DNA of 40,202 bases from Pseudomonadota bacterium (GCA_021779535.1 JAJYAM010000018.1:1-40202), one strand, 5' to 3'. Shown: positions 1 through 9,095, counted from the stretch's first letter. A program made the numbers and translations. Notes: generated by a model not told the origin, from the letters alone.

Positions 1-1202
1 GGCTTCGCGGCGGGAGCCGCAGGCGCGGCGGCCACGCTCGCCGCCGACGCCCCCGCGGAGGTCGAGGCCGGTGCCGCCGCCACGGATGCCGCGCTCGCCG
101 CCGGCGTCGATGCCGCCGTCGATGCCGCCATCGACGCCGCCGTCGACGCCGGTGCCGTCACGGAACGTACCGGCAGGCCGAGCTTCGCCTGTAGCGACGC
201 AAGCTCCTGATTCTGGACCGTCACCAGACGCTGCTCGCCCGCGAGCTGCGTTTGCAGCGTCTGCACCTGCGCGCGCAGGGACGCATTCTGTGCGCGGACG
301 CCCGCCGCGGCGCCCGTGCCGGACGCACCGGTGCCGGACGCACCGGATCCCGCGGCGGCGATCGCCGGAGGAACCAGCCGCAAATGCCCGCCCGACGCCC
401 CGCCGCGCGCGCGCCAGGCACTCATTTGTTGATCGATCTGCGCGATCGCTTCGTGCTCGCTCAGCGCGGCGATGCGATCGGCACTCGGCACGCGCAGGAT
501 CGCCCCGCGATGCAACAGATTGACGTTGCCGTCGAACGCGCTCGGGTTTTCGCGAAACAGCGCGAGCATCGTTCGATCGACCGAAGCGGTGCTCTGGGCG
601 CCCAATCGGCGGGCGATCATCGACAGCGTATCGCCGGCGGCGACGTGCACGCTCTGCGGCAGCGATCCCGCGGCCGCGGTCGCCGGAGCGACCGACTCGC
701 TCGCCGCAGGTGCGGGCGCGGCCTCGGCCGGCGGCGTTGCCTGCGTCGGCGCCGTCGATTGCGGCACCGCGACCGGCGCCGGCGATTCCGCACTCTGCCC
801 CGAGGCATAGACCGGCGGATCGAGCAGCACGGTGTATTCGCGCAACAGCCGTCCGCGGGCCCAGTCGACCTCGACCAGGAAGGTCACGAACGGGTCCGGA
901 ATCGAATCGGTCGAGGTCACGTGCAGGACCGGCTGTCCGGTCGCGCTCTTGGCGATCGAGAAATGGAAGGTGCCGAGATAGGGAGGATGGCTGATTCCGT
1001 AGCGCTGATACTCATCGATCGGCGCGAGTTCAGCGTGCAAGTCCTTGATATCCCGGGGCGTCGCCGCGATCAGGTCGATGTCGGCACTGAGGGGTTCGCC
1101 AAGCGCCGAGTGCAGGTGAATCTCGCCGAGTCCGAGCGCCCACGTCATCGACGGGCAAACGACGCATGCCAGAAGCAAGAGACGGGGCATCTTCGTGGAC
1201 AT
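1..1202 (-). CDS. fimV: FimV/HubP-like polar peptidoglycan-binding protein (N-terminal part, cut by window start)
   Basis: FimV/HubP proteins sit at the cell pole, bind peptidoglycan through LysM, and help assemble type IV pili or recruit polar proteins. Only the first 400 codons are in the window. The translation has a signal peptide (about residues 1-23), then the typical FimV N-terminal domain beginning LGLGEIHLHSALGEPLSADI (about 24-130). A LysM domain follows (about 180-235, with GDTLSMIARRLG), then a coiled coil (about 300-340, Q/L/E-rich), then an Ala/Ser/Pro-rich tract that runs off the edge. The ATG at 1202 has GGAG five bases upstream; an in-frame ATG at 1190 is an alternative. It lies 102 bases downstream of usg on the same strand, an arrangement known from Pseudomonas. 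The missing C-terminus should hold the TPR/FimV_C domain. Confidence 0.9.
   Translation of the reverse strand, partial: MSTKMPRLLLLACVVCPSMTWALGLGEIHLHSALGEPLSADIDLIAATPRDIKDLHAELAPIDEYQRYGISHPPYLGTFHFSIAKSATGQPVLHVTSTDSIPDPFVTFLVEVDWARGRLLREYTVLLDPPVYASGQSAESPAPVAVPQSTAPTQATPPAEAAPAPAASESVAPATAAAGSLPQSVHVAAGDTLSMIARRLGAQSTASVDRTMLALFRENPSAFDGNVNLLHRGAILRVPSADRIAALSEHEAIAQIDQQMSAWRARGGASGGHLRLVPPAIAAAGSGASGTGASGTGAAAGVRAQNASLRAQVQTLQTQLAGEQRLVTVQNQELASLQAKLGLPVRSVTAPASTAASMAASTAASTPAASAASVAAAPASTSAGASAASVAAAPAAPAAK
106..153. repeat. Four 12-bp tandem units in the fimV low-complexity region
   Basis: Units begin at 106, 118, 130 and 142. The first two are identical (gtcgatgccgcc) and the other two differ by two or three bases. 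On the minus strand they encode a four-residue period, STAA/SMAA/STAA/ST, within the Ala-rich linker of FimV. This is probably slippage-derived linker sequence. Confidence 0.8.
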
Positions 1203-1228
1203 TGCTACTCCAAGAATACCGGCACTTA

Positions 1229-1256
1229 TTTATAAGAAGTTCACCGAGTTACGCAA
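1229..1256 (-). promoter_or_regulatory. Candidate sigma70 promoter for fimV
   Basis: On the minus strand TTGCGT (1256-1251) and TATAAA (1234-1229) are separated by 16 bases, 27 bases before the fimV ATG. The -10 matches the consensus at 5 of 6 positions, the -35 only at TTG. The surrounding gap (1203-1304) is clearly AT-richer than its neighbours. It suggests fimV can be transcribed separately from usg. Confidence 0.45.
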
Positions 1257-1304
1257 ACTTGTGAACTCAACACGCCCGGTTTTACATAACCGGTGAACTA
1301 TAGC

Positions 1305-2357
1305 TCACCGCGCCTTATTTACCAAAATCTGGGCGACCGAAACTGCGTTATGCGCCGCACATTTACGCACATTGTCGGCAACGACCCAAAAATTTAGAGA
1401 TCGATCACGACTCGCGTCGATCCTCACCCGACCGACCTCCACGTGATCGGGCTCGAGCGCGGTCGAGGCCGGCGTCGGTCCAGGTTCGCCGGCGGTGGAG
1501 TCGACCCAGCGCAACCCGGGGCCACGCTTCAGCGCCTCGATCGCGTCGGCGAGCTCGAACGCCCGCGCGAGCTGCAGGTGCACCGCGAGGCCATGCCCGA
1601 AGAACACCGGCACGCGCACCGCGGTCGCGTTGATTGCGAGCCCGGGCGCGCCGAGCAGGCGGCGGGTCTCGTCCGCAAGCCGCCGCTCTTCGTCGCTGAC
1701 CCCGTGCTCATCCAGCGCGCCGACGAGCGGCAGCACGTTGAAGGCGATCTGCGCGCCGAACGGGCGCTTGCGCGCGGACTTGCCCGAGAGCAACGCGATC
1801 GTGTCCGCGGCGAGGCCGTCGATGCCGGCCCGACCGGCGCCCGAGACCGCGTGGTAGGTCGCGACGTCGACGCGCTCGAGACCCGCGAGCCCATGAAGCG
1901 GCGCCAGCGCGGTCGCGAGCGCCGCGCTCGCGCTGCCCGGCAAGGCCACGAGGCCGTGCGACTTGATCCCATCGAGCGCGTGCGGGTTCACGTCGGCGGC
2001 GACGAGCGCGACGTCCGCACGGTCCCGATGCGCGTGCGTGCCGTCGATCACCCAGGCGGTCTGCGCCGCGGCCGCCGCATACCGGGTCGCGGTCGCGGCG
2101 TGCGCACAGAAGAACACGAGATCGCTTTCGCCGAAGTCGTACCCATCGACGTCGCCGATCGACGCCTCGGGGGCGGCCGCGTCCCGGCCCGGATCGTCGT
2201 CGCGGGCCGCGACCCGGCCGGGCGATCCCGCGGCCTCGAGCAGCACGAGGCTCGTGCAGGGCAGCGCCCCCGCCTCGATGCGCTCGCGGACGACCTCGCC
2301 GATCAGGCTGCCCGCACCGACGATCGCGATCCGGGGCGGCGTCGCGCGCGCGTTCAC
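1305..2357 (-). CDS. usg: Usg-like aspartate-semialdehyde dehydrogenase homologue lacking the catalytic cysteine
   Basis: This 350-residue protein belongs to the aspartate-semialdehyde dehydrogenase fold family. It has an N-terminal nucleotide-binding motif ([12 protein letters not shown], about 10-21), the ADVNPHAL and TYHAVSGAG segments, and the RVPVFFGHG segment. True Asd enzymes carry a catalytic Cys in an N-C-T/S setting; here the aligned segment reads LPGSASAAL, with Ser142 in that place. That fits the Usg-1 paralogue, whose function is unknown, better than Asd. The GTG start at 2357 overlaps the aroC stop by 4 bases (GTGA), implying translational coupling. Position upstream of fimV matches Pseudomonas usg. 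A true dehydrogenase role is unlikely unless another residue substitutes. Confidence 0.85.
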   Translation of the reverse strand: MNARATPPRIAIVGAGSLIGEVVRERIEAGALPCTSLVLLEAAGSPGRVAARDDDPGRDAAAPEASIGDVDGYDFGESDLVFFCAHAATATRYAAAAAQTAWVIDGTHAHRDRADVALVAADVNPHALDGIKSHGLVALPGSASAALATALAPLHGLAGLERVDVATYHAVSGAGRAGIDGLAADTIALLSGKSARKRPFGAQIAFNVLPLVGALDEHGVSDEERRLADETRRLLGAPGLAINATAVRVPVFFGHGLAVHLQLARAFELADAIEALKRGPGLRWVDSTAGEPGPTPASTALEPDHVEVGRVRIDASRDRSLNFWVVADNVRKCAAHNAVSVAQILVNKAR

Positions 2358-3451
2358 GGGCCCGCCGTGACCACCGGCGTCGGCGACACGACGTCGCCGC
2401 ATTGCGCCCGGTGGCGAAGATAATGGTCGATCAACACCAGCGCGAGCATCGCCTCGGCGATCGGCGTCGCGCGCAGCCCGACGCAAGGGTCGTGCCGCCC
2501 GGTCGTCGAGACCGTCGTCGCGCGGCCGGCGACGTCGATCGTGCGCGCGGGCCGCGTGATGCTCGACGTCGGCTTCAATGCGATGCTCACCACGATCGGC
2601 TGGCCCGAGGAGATCCCGCCGAGCACCCCGCCCGCGTGGTTCGACTCGAAACCCTGCGGCGTGATCTCGTCGCGGTGCTCGGATCCGCGCTGCCGCACCG
2701 ACTCGAAGCCCGCGCCGATCTCGACGCCCTTGACCGCGTTGATGCCCATCATCGCGCTCGCGATGTCGGCGTCGAGCCGGTCGAACACCGGCGCGCCCCA
2801 GCCGGGAGGCACGCCCTCGGCGGTCACGGTCACGCGCGCGCCGATCGAATCGCCCTCCTCGCGCAGCTTCCAGATCAGCTGTTCCAGCTCGCCGAGGCGC
2901 GACGGGTCCGGGCAGAAGAACGGGTTCGAGCGCGCGCTCGCGAGATCGACCGGGTCGAGCGCGATCGGCCCCATCTGCGCGAGGTACCCGAGGATCCGCA
3001 CGCCGAGCCGCTCGGCGAGGAACTTGCGCGCGATCGCGCCCGCGGCGACCCGCACCACCGTCTCGCGCGCGGAGGAGCGCCCGCCGCCGCGGTAGTCGCG
3101 GAATCCGTACTTCTGCTGATAGGTGTAATCGGCGTGACCCGGCCGGAACCGGTCCTTGATCTTCTCGTAGTCCCGGGCGCGCTGATCCTCGTTCTCGACC
3201 AGCAGGCCGATCGGCGTGCCGGTCGTCCTGCCTTCGAACACCCCCGAGAGGATCCGGACCCGGTCCGACTCGCGCCGCTGGGTCGTGAATTGCGAGGCGC
3301 CCGGACGGCGGCGGTCCACGTCCGCCTGCAGGTCGGCCTCGCCGAGCTCGAGCCCCGGCGGGCAACCGTCGACCACGCCGCCGAGCGCGGGCCCGTGACT
3401 CTCGCCAAAGGTCGTGACCGTGAAGAGCTTGCCGAAGGTATTGCCTGCCAC
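2354..3451 (-). CDS. aroC: Chorismate synthase
   Basis: Chorismate synthase converts 5-enolpyruvylshikimate-3-phosphate to chorismate with reduced FMN as cofactor, the last step of the shikimate pathway, in the cytoplasm. The 365-residue product has the usual length and family signatures: [20 protein letters not shown] near the N-terminus, [48 protein letters not shown], and EIGAGF. The start is a GTG at 3451, giving the conserved AGNTFG beginning; there is no nearby ATG and only a weak ribosome site. It follows prmB by 14 bases and overlaps usg by 4, so prmB-aroC-usg is probably one transcript. Confidence 0.96.
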   Translation of the reverse strand: MAGNTFGKLFTVTTFGESHGPALGGVVDGCPPGLELGEADLQADVDRRRPGASQFTTQRRESDRVRILSGVFEGRTTGTPIGLLVENEDQRARDYEKIKDRFRPGHADYTYQQKYGFRDYRGGGRSSARETVVRVAAGAIARKFLAERLGVRILGYLAQMGPIALDPVDLASARSNPFFCPDPSRLGELEQLIWKLREEGDSIGARVTVTAEGVPPGWGAPVFDRLDADIASAMMGINAVKGVEIGAGFESVRQRGSEHRDEITPQGFESNHAGGVLGGISSGQPIVVSIALKPTSSITRPARTIDVAGRATTVSTTGRHDPCVGLRATPIAEAMLALVLIDHYLRHRAQCGDVVSPTPVVTAGP

Positions 3452-3465
3452 GCCGTCGTTACCCG

Positions 3466-4368
3466 TCAGATGTCCTGGTCTCTCAACAAGAATACGCCGC
3501 CGCCGCCGATCGTGAACGCCGGCCAGATGAAGCCGGTGCGCGGAAATGCGCGCAGCAGCGCCGACTCGCTGTTGCCGACCTCGACGACCAGGATGCCCCG
3601 CTCGGCCAGGTGCGTGCGCGCCCCCGCCAGGATCCGGCGCACCAGCGCGAGGCCGTCCGCGCCCGCGGCGAGCCCGACCCGCGGCTCGTGCCGGTACTCC
3701 GGCGGGAGCCCGCGCAGCTCGCGGGCGCCGACGTAGGGCGGATTGCTGACGATGATATCGTAACGGCGCCCCTCGATCGCGGCGTACAGGTCCGATCGCA
3801 GCGCCTCGACCCGCCGCTGCAGGCCGAGCGCCCGCAGGTTGCGGCGGCAGACCGCGAGCGCGCCGGTCGAGACGTCGACCGCGTCGACGTGCGCGCGCGG
3901 GAACGCGCGCGCGCAGGCGAGCGCGATCGCGCCGGACCCCGTGCCGAGGTCGAGGATCCGCCGCACGCGGCGCGGCTCGATCCACGGCGCGAAGCGCTGC
4001 TGGACGAGCTCCGCGATCGGCGAGCGCGGCACGAGCACGCGCCGGTCGACGTAGAGCTCGAGACCGGCGAAGAACGCGCGGTGCGTGAGGTACGGCAGCG
4101 GCATGCGCTCCTCGATGCGCCGGCGCAGCAGCCGCGCGATGCGCCGGCGCGCCGGCGGCGCGAGTGCGCGGCCGTACGCGCGCGCGCCGCGCGCGTGCGG
4201 GATCCCGGCCGCGAAGAACACGATCTCGGCGGCCTCGTCGCGCGCGTTGTCGGTCCCGTGCCCGAAGTGAACGCGGGCGGCGCCGAGGGCCGCGGCGCAA
4301 CGGTCGATCGCCTCGCCGACCGTCGGGTCGGCACGGCGTCCCGCCGGCCTGTGCGATAATTCTTCCAT
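3466..4368 (-). CDS. prmB: 50S ribosomal protein L3 N5-glutamine methyltransferase
   Basis: PrmB is a SAM-dependent methyltransferase that methylates a glutamine of ribosomal protein L3. The 300-residue product shows an N-terminal helical region ([29 protein letters not shown]), the SAM-binding motif I ([16 protein letters not shown]), and the glutamine-binding NPPY motif in [18 protein letters not shown]. That last stretch separates PrmB/PrmC from other methyltransferases; the prmB-aroC pairing (as in Enterobacteria and Pseudomonas) favours PrmB over PrmC. The ATG at 4368 follows GGGATCGAATCGGC; a TACAAT box at 4409-4404 on the minus strand could be its -10. It is divergent from psd, 63 bases apart. 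Confidence 0.93.
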   Translation of the reverse strand: MEELSHRPAGRRADPTVGEAIDRCAAALGAARVHFGHGTDNARDEAAEIVFFAAGIPHARGARAYGRALAPPARRRIARLLRRRIEERMPLPYLTHRAFFAGLELYVDRRVLVPRSPIAELVQQRFAPWIEPRRVRRILDLGTGSGAIALACARAFPRAHVDAVDVSTGALAVCRRNLRALGLQRRVEALRSDLYAAIEGRRYDIIVSNPPYVGARELRGLPPEYRHEPRVGLAAGADGLALVRRILAGARTHLAERGILVVEVGNSESALLRAFPRTGFIWPAFTIGGGGVFLLRDQDI

Positions 4369-4431
4369 GCCGATTCGATCCCGATGCTTGCGCGCGCCGG
4401 AGGATTGTAGCCTGCCCGCCGCCGGTCGCGC

Positions 4432-5280
4432 ATGAACGCGCGCGCGTTCGCGGCCCTGCAGTACCTGCTGCCGAAGCGGGCGTTGTCGGCGCTGGTGCGC
4501 ACCGCGACCCGCGCGCGCACCCGCTGGTTCAAGGATCTGCTGATCCGCTCGTTCCTCGCTCGCTACGCGGTCGATCTCGCCGACGCCGCCGAACCCGACC
4601 CGTTCGCGTACGCGAGCTTCAACGAGTTCTTCACCCGGGCGCTGCGCCCCGGCGCGCGCCCGGTCGCGCCCGGGCCGGACGAACTCGCGTGCCCGGTCGA
4701 CGGCACGGTGAGCGAGTGCGGGCCGATCGACGGCGATCGCCTGCTGCAGGCGAAGGGCCACCGCTATGCACTGCGCGAACTGCTCGCCGATCGCGATTGG
4801 AGCAAGGATTTCGAGCACGGCACGTTCCTGACGATCTACCTCGCGCCGCGCGACTACCATCGGATCCACATGCCCTGCGACGGACGGCTGCAAGAAACCG
4901 TGTTCGTGCCCGGCCGGTTGTTCAGCGTGAACGCGGCGACCGCGCGCCACGTGCCCCGGCTGTTCGCGCGCAACGAGCGCGTGCTCACGCGGTTCGACGG
5001 GGCGGCGGCCGGCTCGTTCGCGCTCGTGCTGGTCGGTGCGCTGAACGTCGCCAGCATGGAGACGGTCTGGGCCGGCGAGATCGCGCCCGGCGGCCGGCGC
5101 GGCGCGGTGCGCCTCCCGGACGCCCCGGTCGCGCTGCGCAAGGGCGCGGAATGCGGCCGGTTCAACATGGGTTCCACCGTGATCCTGCTGTTCCAATCCG
5201 GGCGCATCGCGCTCGCGCCCGCGATCGCCGCCGGCGCGCCGGTGCGGATGGGTCAGCCGATCGGCCGGCTCGCCCGATGA
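4432..5280 (+). CDS. psd: Phosphatidylserine decarboxylase proenzyme
   Basis: Psd decarboxylates phosphatidylserine to phosphatidylethanolamine at the inner membrane. The proenzyme cleaves itself at a Gly-Ser bond and the Ser becomes a pyruvoyl group. The 282-residue product has the characteristic [41 protein letters not shown] and LFSVN segments. The cleavage motif near the C-terminus is [11 protein letters not shown], with Ser248 as the expected pyruvoyl precursor; the usual LGST reads MGST. The length matches class I Psd. No clear Shine-Dalgarno precedes the ATG. The stop overlaps the start of epmA (ATGA). Confidence 0.96.
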   Translation: MNARAFAALQYLLPKRALSALVRTATRARTRWFKDLLIRSFLARYAVDLADAAEPDPFAYASFNEFFTRALRPGARPVAPGPDELACPVDGTVSECGPIDGDRLLQAKGHRYALRELLADRDWSKDFEHGTFLTIYLAPRDYHRIHMPCDGRLQETVFVPGRLFSVNAATARHVPRLFARNERVLTRFDGAAAGSFALVLVGALNVASMETVWAGEIAPGGRRGAVRLPDAPVALRKGAECGRFNMGSTVILLFQSGRIALAPAIAAGAPVRMGQPIGRLAR

Positions 5281-6242
5281 GCGCGGACTGGCGGCCGGCG
5301 GCGACGCGCCGCACGCTCGAGGCGCGCGCGGCGATGCTCGCGCGGGCGCGCGCGTTCTTCGCCGCGCGCGGGGTCCTCGAGGTGGACACGCCGATCCTCG
5401 GCGCGGGCGGCACGACCGACCCGCAGATCGAGTCGCTGGCGACGCGGGTGCGCGGGATCGACGCCCCGCTGTACCTCGCGACTTCGCCGGAATTCGCGAT
5501 GAAACGCCTGCTGGCCGCGGGCAGCGGCGCGATCTACCAGATCGGCAAGGTGTTCCGCGACGAGGAAACCGGCCGGTGGCACAACCCCGAGTTCACGATG
5601 ATCGAGTGGTATCGGCCGGGGCTCACCGACGCGGCGCTGATGAGCGAGGTCGAGGCGCTGGTCGGCGACCTGCTCGCGCCGCATCGGGCGATCCGCGCCG
5701 CCCTGCGGCTGACCTACGCCGAGGCGCTCGAGCGCCATGCCGGCGTCGACTGCGCGAGCGCGGGCGTTGCGGACCTGCGGCACGCCGTCGCCGCGCACGG
5801 CATCGTCTGCGAGACGGCGCTCGACCGGGATGCCACGCTCGATCTGCTGATGGGCCTGGTCGTCGGCCCCCGGCTCGGGCGCGACGCACCCTGCTTCGTG
5901 ACCGACTATCCCGCCTCGCAGGCTTCGCTCGCGCGGCTGCGGCCCGGCGACCCGTCGGTCGCGGCGCGTTTCGAGCTCTATCTCGACGGCATCGAGCTCG
6001 CGAACGGGTTTCACGAGCTCAGCGATGCGCGGGAGCAGCGCGCGCGCTTCGAGTCGGACCTGCGGACCCGGCGCGAGCGCGGCCAGCCGCTGCCGGCGAT
6101 CGACCGGCGGCTGTTGGACGCATTGGCGGCGGGCTTGCCGGATTGCGCCGGCGTCGCGCTCGGGTTCGACCGGCTGGTCGCGCTCGCGATCGGCGCCGAT
6201 GCGCTAGGCGACGCGCTCGCGTTTCCGATCGATCGGGCTTGA
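5277..6242 (+). CDS. epmA: Elongation factor P--(R)-beta-lysine ligase
   Basis: EpmA (PoxA/GenX/YjeA) is a truncated class II lysyl-tRNA synthetase paralogue that attaches (R)-beta-lysine to EF-P instead of charging tRNA. The 321-residue product lacks the anticodon-binding domain and begins directly in the catalytic core (RRTLEARAAMLARARAFFAARGVLEVDTP). It carries class II motif 2 (FRDEETGRWHNPEFTMIEWY), the GIELANGFHEL substrate-pocket segment, and motif 3 (GVALGFDRLVAL). The ATG overlaps the psd stop by 4 bases. It converges on efp, the gene for its substrate, with only 9 bases between the two stops, strengthening the assignment over LysS. EpmB, which makes beta-lysine, is not in the window. 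Confidence 0.95.
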   Translation: MSADWRPAATRRTLEARAAMLARARAFFAARGVLEVDTPILGAGGTTDPQIESLATRVRGIDAPLYLATSPEFAMKRLLAAGSGAIYQIGKVFRDEETGRWHNPEFTMIEWYRPGLTDAALMSEVEALVGDLLAPHRAIRAALRLTYAEALERHAGVDCASAGVADLRHAVAAHGIVCETALDRDATLDLLMGLVVGPRLGRDAPCFVTDYPASQASLARLRPGDPSVAARFELYLDGIELANGFHELSDAREQRARFESDLRTRRERGQPLPAIDRRLLDALAAGLPDCAGVALGFDRLVALAIGADALGDALAFPIDRA

Positions 6243-6251
6243 CCGGATCGC

Positions 6252-6821
6252 TCAGCCCTTGCCGCGCGAGAGGTACTCGCCGGTGCGGGTGTCGATCCGG
6301 ATCGTCTCGCCCTCGTTGATGAACAACGGGACGCGCACGCTCGCGCCGGTCTCGAGCTTCGCGGGCTTCGAGCCGCCGGTCGCGGTATCCCCCCGGACTC
6401 CGGGGTCCGTCTCGACGATCTTGAGTTCCATGTGCGCGGGCGGGGTCACCTGCAGCGGCACGCCGTTCCACAAGGTGACGACGCACACGGTGCCGTCCTT
6501 CAGCCACTGCGCGGCGTCGCCGACGGCCTCCTTCGAGGCGGTGGTCTGTTCGAAGGTGTCCGGCACCATGAAGTGGTAGAAGTCGCCGTCCGAGTACAGG
6601 TACTGCATGTCGGTGTCGACCACGTCGGCCGCCTCGACCGAATCGCCGGACTTCCAGGTCCGCTCGATCGTCCGGCCGGTCTTCAGATTGCGGATCCGAA
6701 CCCGGTTGAACGCCTGGCCCTTGCCGGGCTTGACCATCTCGTTCTCGACGATCACGAACGGATCGCCGTCGATCAGGATCTTCAGTCCGGACTTGAACTC
6801 GTTGGTGCTGTAACTGGCCAT
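6252..6821 (-). CDS. efp: Elongation factor P
   Basis: EF-P binds between the ribosomal P and E sites and relieves stalling at polyproline stretches. The 189-residue product has the three-domain length. The modified loop is [17 protein letters not shown], with Lys34 in the PGKGQA tip being the residue EpmA would beta-lysylate. The C-terminal signature [20 protein letters not shown] is intact. The ATG has GAGG eight bases upstream. A TATGAT box lies on the minus strand at 6880-6875, about 55 bases before the ATG, and is a plausible -10 without a good -35. Confidence 0.97.
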   Translation of the reverse strand: MASYSTNEFKSGLKILIDGDPFVIVENEMVKPGKGQAFNRVRIRNLKTGRTIERTWKSGDSVEAADVVDTDMQYLYSDGDFYHFMVPDTFEQTTASKEAVGDAAQWLKDGTVCVVTLWNGVPLQVTPPAHMELKIVETDPGVRGDTATGGSKPAKLETGASVRVPLFINEGETIRIDTRTGEYLSRGKG

Positions 6822-6874
6822 CGTTTGCCTCGGGCTTGCCCGCCGCCGATCCGGGGCGGGGTCGAAGGGCGCGT

Positions 6875-6880
6875 ATCATA
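6875..6880 (-). promoter_or_regulatory. Possible -10 element of the efp promoter
   Basis: TATGAT on the minus strand matches the sigma70 -10 consensus at five of six positions and would give a leader of about 47 bases for efp. No convincing -35 is seen 16-18 bases upstream. Confidence 0.3.
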
Positions 6881-6958
6881 GCCGCATCCGCCGGCCGGGG
6901 CCACCCGCGCCGGGTCTCCGTCGCGAGACGCCGTTCGCGCATTCGCGGGCATGGCCGA

Positions 6959-6967
6959 TGCTAGACT
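6959..6967 (+). promoter_or_regulatory. Extended -10 promoter element upstream of the fimX-like gene
   Basis: TG-C-TAGACT fits an extended -10 (TGnTAnnnT). It is followed by GAGGAG at 6985-6990 and the GTG start at 6999, so the expected transcript would start near 6974. The identical nine bases occur upstream of parE on the other strand, and TGCTAGCAT upstream of icd. Confidence 0.4.
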
Positions 6968-6998
6968 CGGCGGACATGAACGACGAGGAGCGCCGGCC

Positions 6999-9059
6999 GT
7001 GAGCGACTTGGGAGCCGTCCCGTTGATCGTGATCTCGCGATCCCAGGACCACGTCGAAGCGATCAACAGTTCCCTGCGCAACGCCGGCCACCCGGTGCAC
7101 TGCACCGGCTTGGCGGACACGGCCGATCTCGCCGACGCGTTGACGCAGCTGGATCCGGAGCTGGTCGTGATCTTCATCGAGGACCCGGCGTTCGATCTCG
7201 CGGGGACGATGCGGCTCCTGACCGAGGGCGCGCCGACGCTGCCCGTGCTGATCGTCCGCGACCAGGTCGACGAAGCGCAGATCGCCGCGGCGATGGCGCT
7301 CGGTGCGCGCGACGTCGTCTCGCTGCAGAACCGCGAGCGCCTGCAGGCGGTCGCGAGCCGCGAGCTGCACGCGCACCGCCTCGAGCGGGCGCTCGACAAG
7401 ACGCTGTCGACCACGCGCGAGTACCGCGAGCAGCTGCAGAACTTCCTGGAAGGCTCCGCGGACGCGATCTGCCTCGTGCAGGAGGGCATCGTGATCGAGG
7501 CGAACCGCGCCTGGCTCGAGCTGTTCGGCTACTCGGGTGAGGACGCGTTGGCCGGCCAGCCGCTGATGGATCTGTTCGAGCAGGAAACGCACGTCGCGCT
7601 GAAGGGCGCGCTGGTCGCCTGCCTCCAGGGCAAGTGGTCGGGCCACGCGCTCAAGGTTCAGGCGCTGCTGTCCGACGGCTCCGCGTTGCCGCTCGAAATC
7701 GTCCTGACCCGGGTCGAGCAGGACGGCGAACCGGCGATCCGCCTGTGCATCCCGGCGCGGCGCAACGAGGCGACGGGGTTCGAGAACCAGCTGCAGGACG
7801 CGGTCAAGAACGACGCGGCGACCGGCTTCCTGCAGTTGCGCCACTTCGTCGCGGCGCTGCGCGAGCGCTGCGCGCAACCGGTCAAGGGCGGCGTCCGCGA
7901 GATCGCGCTCATCGAGTTCGACCGCTTCGACGCGCTGCAGGAGGCGATCGGCGTCCTCTCCGGCGAGGACCTCGTCGCGCAGCTCGCCGACGTGCTGCGC
8001 GCGCAGCTGACCACGACCGACCTGTGCGGGCGCTTCGGTGTCGACGGGGTGCTGGTGCTGCTCGAGCGCGGCACCCCGCGCGACGTCGAAGCCTGGGCCG
8101 ACCACCTCGTGAAGCGCGTGAGCCAGCAGACGTTCTCGAGCGGCGACAAGACGCTCTCGGCGACGATCTCGGTCGGCATCGGCGCGGTGTCGGGCACCAA
8201 GCCGGATCTGAACGGCTCGGTCGCCGATGCGCTCGCCGCGGTGCGCCAAGGCTGGGAGAAAGGCGGCAACCAGGTCGTCGAGAGCCGCCGCTCCGACACC
8301 GACAACCGCGTCCAGGCGTACGACGCGATCTGGGTCAAGCACATCAAGACCGCGCTGATGGAGAACCGCTTCCGGCTGGTCCAGCAGCCGATCGCGAGCC
8401 TGCTCGGCGAGGACAAGGGCATGTTCGACGTGCTCGTGCGGATGCTCGACGAGCAGGGCAGCGAGGTGCTGCCCGCGGAATTCATCGCCGCCGCCGAGCG
8501 CAACGAGCTGATGAAGAACATCGACCGCTGGGTGATCGGCGCGTCGATGTCGTTCAGCGCGAACCGCAAGGCCGAGTGCATCTTCCTGCGGATCTCGAAG
8601 GACACCATGCTCGACAAGACGCTCCCGGCGTGGCTGGAGACGCAGTTGCGCGCGATCCGGGTGGAACCGCGGCGGCTGTGCTTCCAGGTCTCCGAGGAGC
8701 TCGCGAATCGATACCTGCGCCAGACGGCCGATCTCGCGCGCACGCTCGGCGGGCTCGGCTTCCGCTTCGCGCTCGAGCACTTCGGCGCGGGCCGCGACCC
8801 GGCGAAGCTGCTCGCCGAGATCGACGCGCACTTCATCAAGATCGACGGTTCCCTGATGCAGGGGCTCTCGACGAACCAGCTGCAGCAGCAGCGCGTGAAG
8901 TCGCTGGTCGACGCGGCGAAACGCAAGCACGTCGAGACGATCGCCGAGCGCGTCGAGGACGCGAACACGATGGCCGTGCTGTGGCAGCTGGGGATAGAGT
9001 TCATCCAGGGCTTCTTCGTGAACGCGCCGGAAGACGTGACGATGTCCGGCGACCGCTGA
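6999..9059 (+). CDS. fimX: FimX-like degenerate c-di-GMP receptor (REC-PAS-GGDEF-EAL)
   Basis: FimX binds c-di-GMP and promotes type IV pilus assembly and twitching in Pseudomonas and Xanthomonas. The 686-residue product matches P. aeruginosa FimX in length and order: REC-like domain (about 5-125), PAS (about 149-255), GGDEF-like (about 270-430) and EAL-like (about 445-680). The GGDEF motif is GVDGV (347-351), and EAL is DVL (477-479, in FDVLVRML). The usual DDFGTG is EHFGAG. So neither cyclase nor phosphodiesterase activity is expected, while KIDGSL and IQGFF are kept. The GTG at 6999 is preferred over the in-frame ATG at 6951 because GAGGAG sits eight bases upstream and the domain starts at once. 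Confidence 0.88.
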   Translation: MSDLGAVPLIVISRSQDHVEAINSSLRNAGHPVHCTGLADTADLADALTQLDPELVVIFIEDPAFDLAGTMRLLTEGAPTLPVLIVRDQVDEAQIAAAMALGARDVVSLQNRERLQAVASRELHAHRLERALDKTLSTTREYREQLQNFLEGSADAICLVQEGIVIEANRAWLELFGYSGEDALAGQPLMDLFEQETHVALKGALVACLQGKWSGHALKVQALLSDGSALPLEIVLTRVEQDGEPAIRLCIPARRNEATGFENQLQDAVKNDAATGFLQLRHFVAALRERCAQPVKGGVREIALIEFDRFDALQEAIGVLSGEDLVAQLADVLRAQLTTTDLCGRFGVDGVLVLLERGTPRDVEAWADHLVKRVSQQTFSSGDKTLSATISVGIGAVSGTKPDLNGSVADALAAVRQGWEKGGNQVVESRRSDTDNRVQAYDAIWVKHIKTALMENRFRLVQQPIASLLGEDKGMFDVLVRMLDEQGSEVLPAEFIAAAERNELMKNIDRWVIGASMSFSANRKAECIFLRISKDTMLDKTLPAWLETQLRAIRVEPRRLCFQVSEELANRYLRQTADLARTLGGLGFRFALEHFGAGRDPAKLLAEIDAHFIKIDGSLMQGLSTNQLQQQRVKSLVDAAKRKHVETIAERVEDANTMAVLWQLGIEFIQGFFVNAPEDVTMSGDR

Positions 9060-9079
9060 GCCCGCGGCGCGCCGCGGGC
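9060..9079. terminator. Perfect 20-bp GC palindrome between convergent fimX and parC
   Basis: gcccgcggcg is followed directly by its reverse complement. In RNA it would form a stem of about eight G-C-rich pairs with a four-base loop on either strand. It starts right after the fimX stop and lies 17 bases beyond the parC stop, so it may act as a two-way terminator. There is no U-tract, so it is not a classic intrinsic terminator. Confidence 0.4.
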
Positions 9080-9095
9080 CCGGCGCCGCGCGCGC

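Noticed and set aside
106-153. Short tandem repeats as a CRISPR array
   Set aside because: Units are 12 bp with no spacers and lie in frame inside fimV.
1276-1293. Hairpin ccggtt/aaccgg after usg as a terminator
   Set aside because: Six-pair stem without a U-tract, and fimV follows on the same strand; kept only as part of the odd repeats in that gap.
6951-9059. FimX-like protein starting at the ATG at 6951
   Set aside because: This lies upstream of the candidate -10 element and has no ribosome site; GAGGAG and the GTG at 6999 fit better.
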